A DNA stretch of 8,251 nucleotides, from NCBI GenBank assembly GCA_018699075.1, contig JABIPV010000235.1:1-8251 (forward strand), written 5' to 3'. Both the position numbers and the translations under genes were made by a program. The stretch is from Kordiimonadaceae bacterium (GTDB lineage Bacteria > Pseudomonadota > Alphaproteobacteria > Sphingomonadales > Emcibacteraceae). The notes below the pieces were generated by a model, which worked only from the letters and a program-made list of their open reading frames with translations, ran no database searches and was not told the DNA's origin. Positions 6,584 to 8,251 of the stretch are shown here, piece by piece (positions within the stretch are counted from its first letter, which is position 1; every line of letters starts with the position of its first letter).

Positions 6584-6781
6584 ATGTTAGAAAAATTAAG
6601 ATTATTGAAAAATAAATTTACCCCGCCAACAGGAAACGAGTTGATACTTAAAGAATTAAAAACAAAAAAATTACAAATTAAAAATACTATTTTGAATTTA
6701 GCCAGAAAGAAAAGTATCCACAGAAAAAAGAGATACCATTTGAGGACAAAACGATTGTCTCGCATTGCTAGTCTCGCGTGA
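6584..6781 (+). CDS. Small highly basic protein of unknown function, 65 residues
   Basis: The 65-residue product starts MLEKLRLLKNKFTPPTGNE and is dominated by Lys and Arg, ending with blocks such as ARKKS, HRKKR and RTKRLSR. There is no signal peptide and no family I recognise. The charge suggests binding to RNA, DNA or membrane lipid phosphates (inference). An excellent ribosome site supports real translation. It lies 63 nt after hemH with no terminator between, so it may be co-transcribed; a weak TATAAA at 6551-6556 could instead serve as a local -10 box. A structured untranslated stretch and a strong terminator follow. The minus-strand frame over the same bases is an artefact, since AAA lysine codons read as TTT phenylalanine. 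Confidence 0.7.
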   Translation: MLEKLRLLKNKFTPPTGNELILKELKTKKLQIKNTILNLARKKSIHRKKRYHLRTKRLSRIASLA

Positions 6782-6788
6782 TGTCTTT

Positions 6789-6839
6789 GAATAGGATTGC
6801 AGTTCAAATAATTATTGCAAACCATAGGAAAACCTATTC
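6789..6839 (+). other. Structured 3' untranslated region with alternative hairpins
   Basis: GAATAGG (6789-6795) can pair with CCTATTC (6833-6839), enclosing TTGCA/TGCAA (6797-6801 with 6816-6820). Alternatively ATAGG (6824-6828) pairs locally with the same CCTAT (6833-6837) over an AAAA loop. The two forms are mutually exclusive and sit just before the terminator at 6856. Their function is unknown. Confidence 0.4.
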
Positions 6840-6855
6840 TGAAAATCATCTAAAT

Positions 6856-6898
6856 AATCCGGACTTTTGTTAATAAATGTCCGGATTTTATTTTTTTT
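6856..6898 (+). terminator. Strong rho-independent terminator after the small basic gene
   Basis: AATCCGGAC (6856-6864) and GTCCGGATT (6879-6887) form a perfect 9-bp stem with a 14-nt AT-rich loop, followed by a T-rich tract (6886-6898, one A). It closes the DCC-hemH-small-protein transcription unit. Confidence 0.92.
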
Positions 6899-6957
6899 AA
6901 CATATATTTGTAATGCCAGATATTTCATTTTATACCTTAGCCCAAAAGGTGAACTGC

Positions 6958-6989
6958 GAGTGTCTGCTTTTGGCCGAAAGCAGACGTTC
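6958..6989 (+). repeat. 32-nt dispersed palindrome, copy C
   Basis: GAGTGTCTGCTTT (6958-6970) pairs with AAAGCAGACGTTC (6977-6989) using two G-T wobbles and no mismatch. The outer C6957 and G6990 also pair, giving a 14-bp hairpin with a 6-nt loop (TGGCCG). It stands alone between the terminator at 6898 and the lipoprotein gene, about 180 nt before its start, and has no T-run. Confidence 0.88.
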
Positions 6990-6990
6990 G

Positions 6991-7118
6991 TATTGTAGGT
7001 GATTGGTTACGGTGTTTCAAAGTTTTATTGCTATATTTACTTGGAAAAAATCATTACCACTTCCCAGCTGTCCAAAAATATAATACACCTGTTTTGTGTC
7101 TCTTTCATGAGATACTAT
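6991..7118. other. Intergenic stretch, nothing recognised
   Basis: Between palindrome copy C and the promoter region of the lipoprotein gene I find no gene, terminator or RNA. TTTTGTGTC at 7092-7100 recurs before the permease gene (7478-7486). Confidence 0.5.
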
Positions 7119-7128
7119 TTTTAGAATA
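7119..7128 (+). promoter_or_regulatory. TTTTAGAATA motif, possible -10 region of the lipoprotein gene
   Basis: The motif contains TAGAAT (7122-7127), a 5 of 6 match to a -10 box, 44 nt before the start codon. No good -35 box lies 16-18 nt upstream; TTGTGT at 7094-7099 is 22 nt away. Confidence 0.35.
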
Positions 7129-7171
7129 AACTTTGAATGCCAAATAAGGCACATAAACAAACGAGGACGTA

Positions 7172-7363
7172 ATGAATATACTTAAACTTGTACTACTCAC
7201 TATCATCACTATTGCTCTTTCTGCTTGCGGAGAAAGCAGTGATAAAAGTACTGGGTCTGCAGCCGTTAAGGACGCAGCTGCAAACATGGAAGCAGCAACT
7301 GAAGAAGCCAAGGAAGAAGCTGAAAAAAGAGCTCAAGAACTTGAGGACCTGGAAAATCAATAG
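7172..7363 (+). CDS. Very small lipoprotein with a charged Ala/Glu/Lys helix
   Basis: A 63-residue protein starts at an ATG 5 nt after a GAGG ribosome site (7163-7166). The N-terminus MNILKLVLLTIITIALSACG is a type II signal peptide with lipobox Leu16-Ser-Ala-Cys19 and Gly at +2, so the mature lipoprotein has 45 residues. After a short Ser/Gly linker (GESSDKSTGSA), residues from about 31 (AAVKDAAANMEAATEEAKE to LEDLENQ) form a probable single amphipathic helix or coiled coil. Size and layout recall Lpp or entericidin-like small lipoproteins, but I recognise no specific family. There is no C-terminal Lys for peptidoglycan linkage of the Lpp type. It forms a one-gene unit, with a palindrome-based terminator 84 nt after the stop. 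Confidence 0.82.
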   Translation: MNILKLVLLTIITIALSACGESSDKSTGSAAVKDAAANMEAATEEAKEEAEKRAQELEDLENQ

Positions 7364-7446
7364 AACTACATAAGAATGTGAATGCTGAGCCGGTAATAAA
7401 ACCGAATAATGGCTTATGCTTCCATAGAGAAAATAGTTCTCCTCTT

Positions 7447-7481
7447 GAATGTCCGCTTTTTACTGAAAGCGGACATTTTTT
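7447..7481 (+). terminator. Terminator built from the 32-nt palindrome (copy D)
   Basis: AATGTCCGCTTT (7448-7459) pairs perfectly with AAAGCGGACATT (7466-7477) over a 6-nt loop (TTACTG), and six T follow (7476-7481). It has the same length and core as the other palindromes and meets the criteria for a rho-independent terminator of the lipoprotein gene. Confidence 0.85.
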
Positions 7482-7513
7482 GTGTCAACACAGCAACTGT
7501 TTTAGAATATAAT
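7480..7513 (+). promoter_or_regulatory. Candidate promoter of the permease gene
   Basis: Two overlapping readings exist: TCAACA (7485-7490) with 17 nt to a perfect TATAAT (7508-7513), or TTGTGT (7480-7485) with 17 nt to TAGAAT (7503-7508) inside the TTTTAGAATA motif (7500-7509). The perfect TATAAT favours the first. The region begins right at the T-run of the preceding terminator, 48 nt before the start codon. Confidence 0.55.
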
Positions 7514-7561
7514 ATGCATCACTGTTTTTTTCTATTAAACTAACCCAAAAGGGAGAGAAAC

Positions 7562-8251
7562 ATGTCTGAGGGGACGAAGAAGTTACTAGGGTTTTGGGAT
7601 TTGATGAGCATCTCACTGGGACAAATTATTGGTACCGGAGTTGTTGTTCTCACTGGCATAAGCATCAGCATGACAGGGTATGGTGCGCCGTGGGCTTTTA
7701 TACTGGCGCTTGCGATTGTTGCTATTCCAACGATCTGTATTGCGGCGCTTGGTTCCGCTGTTCCTAACACAGGGGGCAATTATACCTATGTGCGCGATAT
7801 GCTCGGACCCCGAACGTCGTTTTTATACCTGTCTTTGCTGGTCGCGGGGCAGGTGATACTCGCCAGCTATGCTATCGGCTTTGCGGAATACGCGCAGGCA
7901 CTTTTTCCTGATATCAACATGATGCTCGCGGCGGCTGCCATTATGGTACTTTGTTATTTAGCAAATCTGATGGGTATCATAGCAGCCGCGCGGTTCCAAT
8001 CAATAATGGTTGTTGTGTTGGTCGGATCGCTTATTATTTATATATTTTCCGGCTTCACTCATATCGAAGACTACAGTCATTATTCCAATCCTGATCTTGT
8101 GCTCCCTGATGGGATAGGCGGATTTTTCGCCGCCGCTTTTCTACTTCGCCTTGGACTAATTGGATCAGAGTTTGTATCAGAATTTGGCGGTGAAATGGAA
8201 AACCCGGGAAAGCTGATACCGATGGTTATGGGAATTTCACTTCTGTTGGTG
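7562..8251 (+). CDS. APC-superfamily amino acid permease, N-terminal part (3' end outside window)
   Basis: The frame is open from ATG 7562, 6 nt after GGAG (7552-7555), to the window end: 230 residues of an expected 430-500. It is an inner-membrane transporter. The first segment holds QIIGTGVVVLTG, the unwound glycine motif of helix 1. Helix 2 is followed by VPNTGGNYTYVRDMLGP, the conserved PxxGGxYxY loop. Further hydrophobic segments lie around residues 86-105, 120-140 and 145-165. FGGEMENPGKLIP (about 208-220) matches the E-x-x-NP-x-x-x-IP motif after helix 6. These are standard amino acid-polyamine-organocation family signs. The substrate cannot be told from this part. It has its own promoter candidate and is separated from the lipoprotein by a terminator. 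Confidence 0.92.
   Translation, partial: MSEGTKKLLGFWDLMSISLGQIIGTGVVVLTGISISMTGYGAPWAFILALAIVAIPTICIAALGSAVPNTGGNYTYVRDMLGPRTSFLYLSLLVAGQVILASYAIGFAEYAQALFPDINMMLAAAAIMVLCYLANLMGIIAAARFQSIMVVVLVGSLIIYIFSGFTHIEDYSHYSNPDLVLPDGIGGFFAAAFLLRLGLIGSEFVSEFGGEMENPGKLIPMVMGISLLLV

Noticed and set aside
6544..6849. Minus-strand frame encoding a hydrophobic 101-residue peptide
   Set aside because: The Phe/Leu-rich look comes from the complement of AAA-rich lysine codons; the + strand frame has a strong ribosome site.
7014..7160. Minus-strand open stretch reading QVYYIFGQLGSGNDFF before a stop
   Set aside because: It is open for roughly 45 codons in AT-rich DNA, has no start signal, and I recognise no family; probably chance.
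7188..7373. Second + strand frame overlapping the lipoprotein
   Set aside because: No ribosome site; the other frame has a perfect lipobox and a well-placed GAGG.
7388..7414. Short nested inverted repeats (AGCC/GGCT, CGGT/ACCG) after the lipoprotein gene
   Set aside because: Stems of 4 bp without a T-run; the real terminator lies at 7447-7481.

Overview
The window looks like chromosomal DNA of a marine, fairly AT-rich (about 40% G+C by eye) Gram-negative bacterium. Evidence for Gram-negative is exported proteins with Sec signal peptides, a lipobox lipoprotein and a proteobacterial-type ferrochelatase. A low-GC marine alphaproteobacterium is my best guess, from overall protein resemblance only; a gammaproteobacterium cannot be excluded. 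Every intact gene is on the + strand. I see no insertion sequence, tRNA, rRNA, CRISPR array or replication origin.

Positions 2-3566 are a carbohydrate-related block. It holds the 3' end of a BNR_4-type beta-propeller gene, an exported formylglycine-type sulfatase, a small unknown gene 6 nt behind it, and an exported SMP-30/gluconolactonase-like protein. A sulfatase beside a BNR_4 propeller, a fold also used by ulvan lyases, suggests use of a sulfated polysaccharide; that is inference. Promoter candidates precede the sulfatase (TTGACG-N17-TATGTT) and the lactonase (TTGACC-N17-TACTCT).

Positions 3567-4502 hold a 377-nt gap, then a secreted single-domain fasciclin (FAS1) protein closed by a clear terminator. 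The gap contains a palindromic repeat, a minus-strand open fragment that reads like the tail of a TPR-type protein, and an AT-rich promoter region.

Positions 4535-6898 hold a compact operon: a DCC-family (DUF393) thiol-disulfide protein overlaps by ATGA a Trp/Arg/Cys-rich conserved protein of unknown function, followed 40 nt later by hemH (ferrochelatase). A 65-residue very basic protein follows, then a structured untranslated stretch and a strong terminator.

Positions 6899-8251 hold a 63-residue lipoprotein rich in Ala/Glu/Lys, and the 5' part of an APC-superfamily amino acid permease cut by the window end.

The main structure not explained by genes is a family of four dispersed 32-nt palindromes between genes (2577, 3615, 6958, 7447). 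They show compensatory changes in their stems, and one forms the hairpin of a terminator. A 10-nt motif, TTTTAGAATA, also lies upstream of the fasciclin, lipoprotein and permease genes. No obviously new defence or mobile system is visible. The most attractive unknown is the Cys/Trp-rich protein between the DCC protein and hemH.
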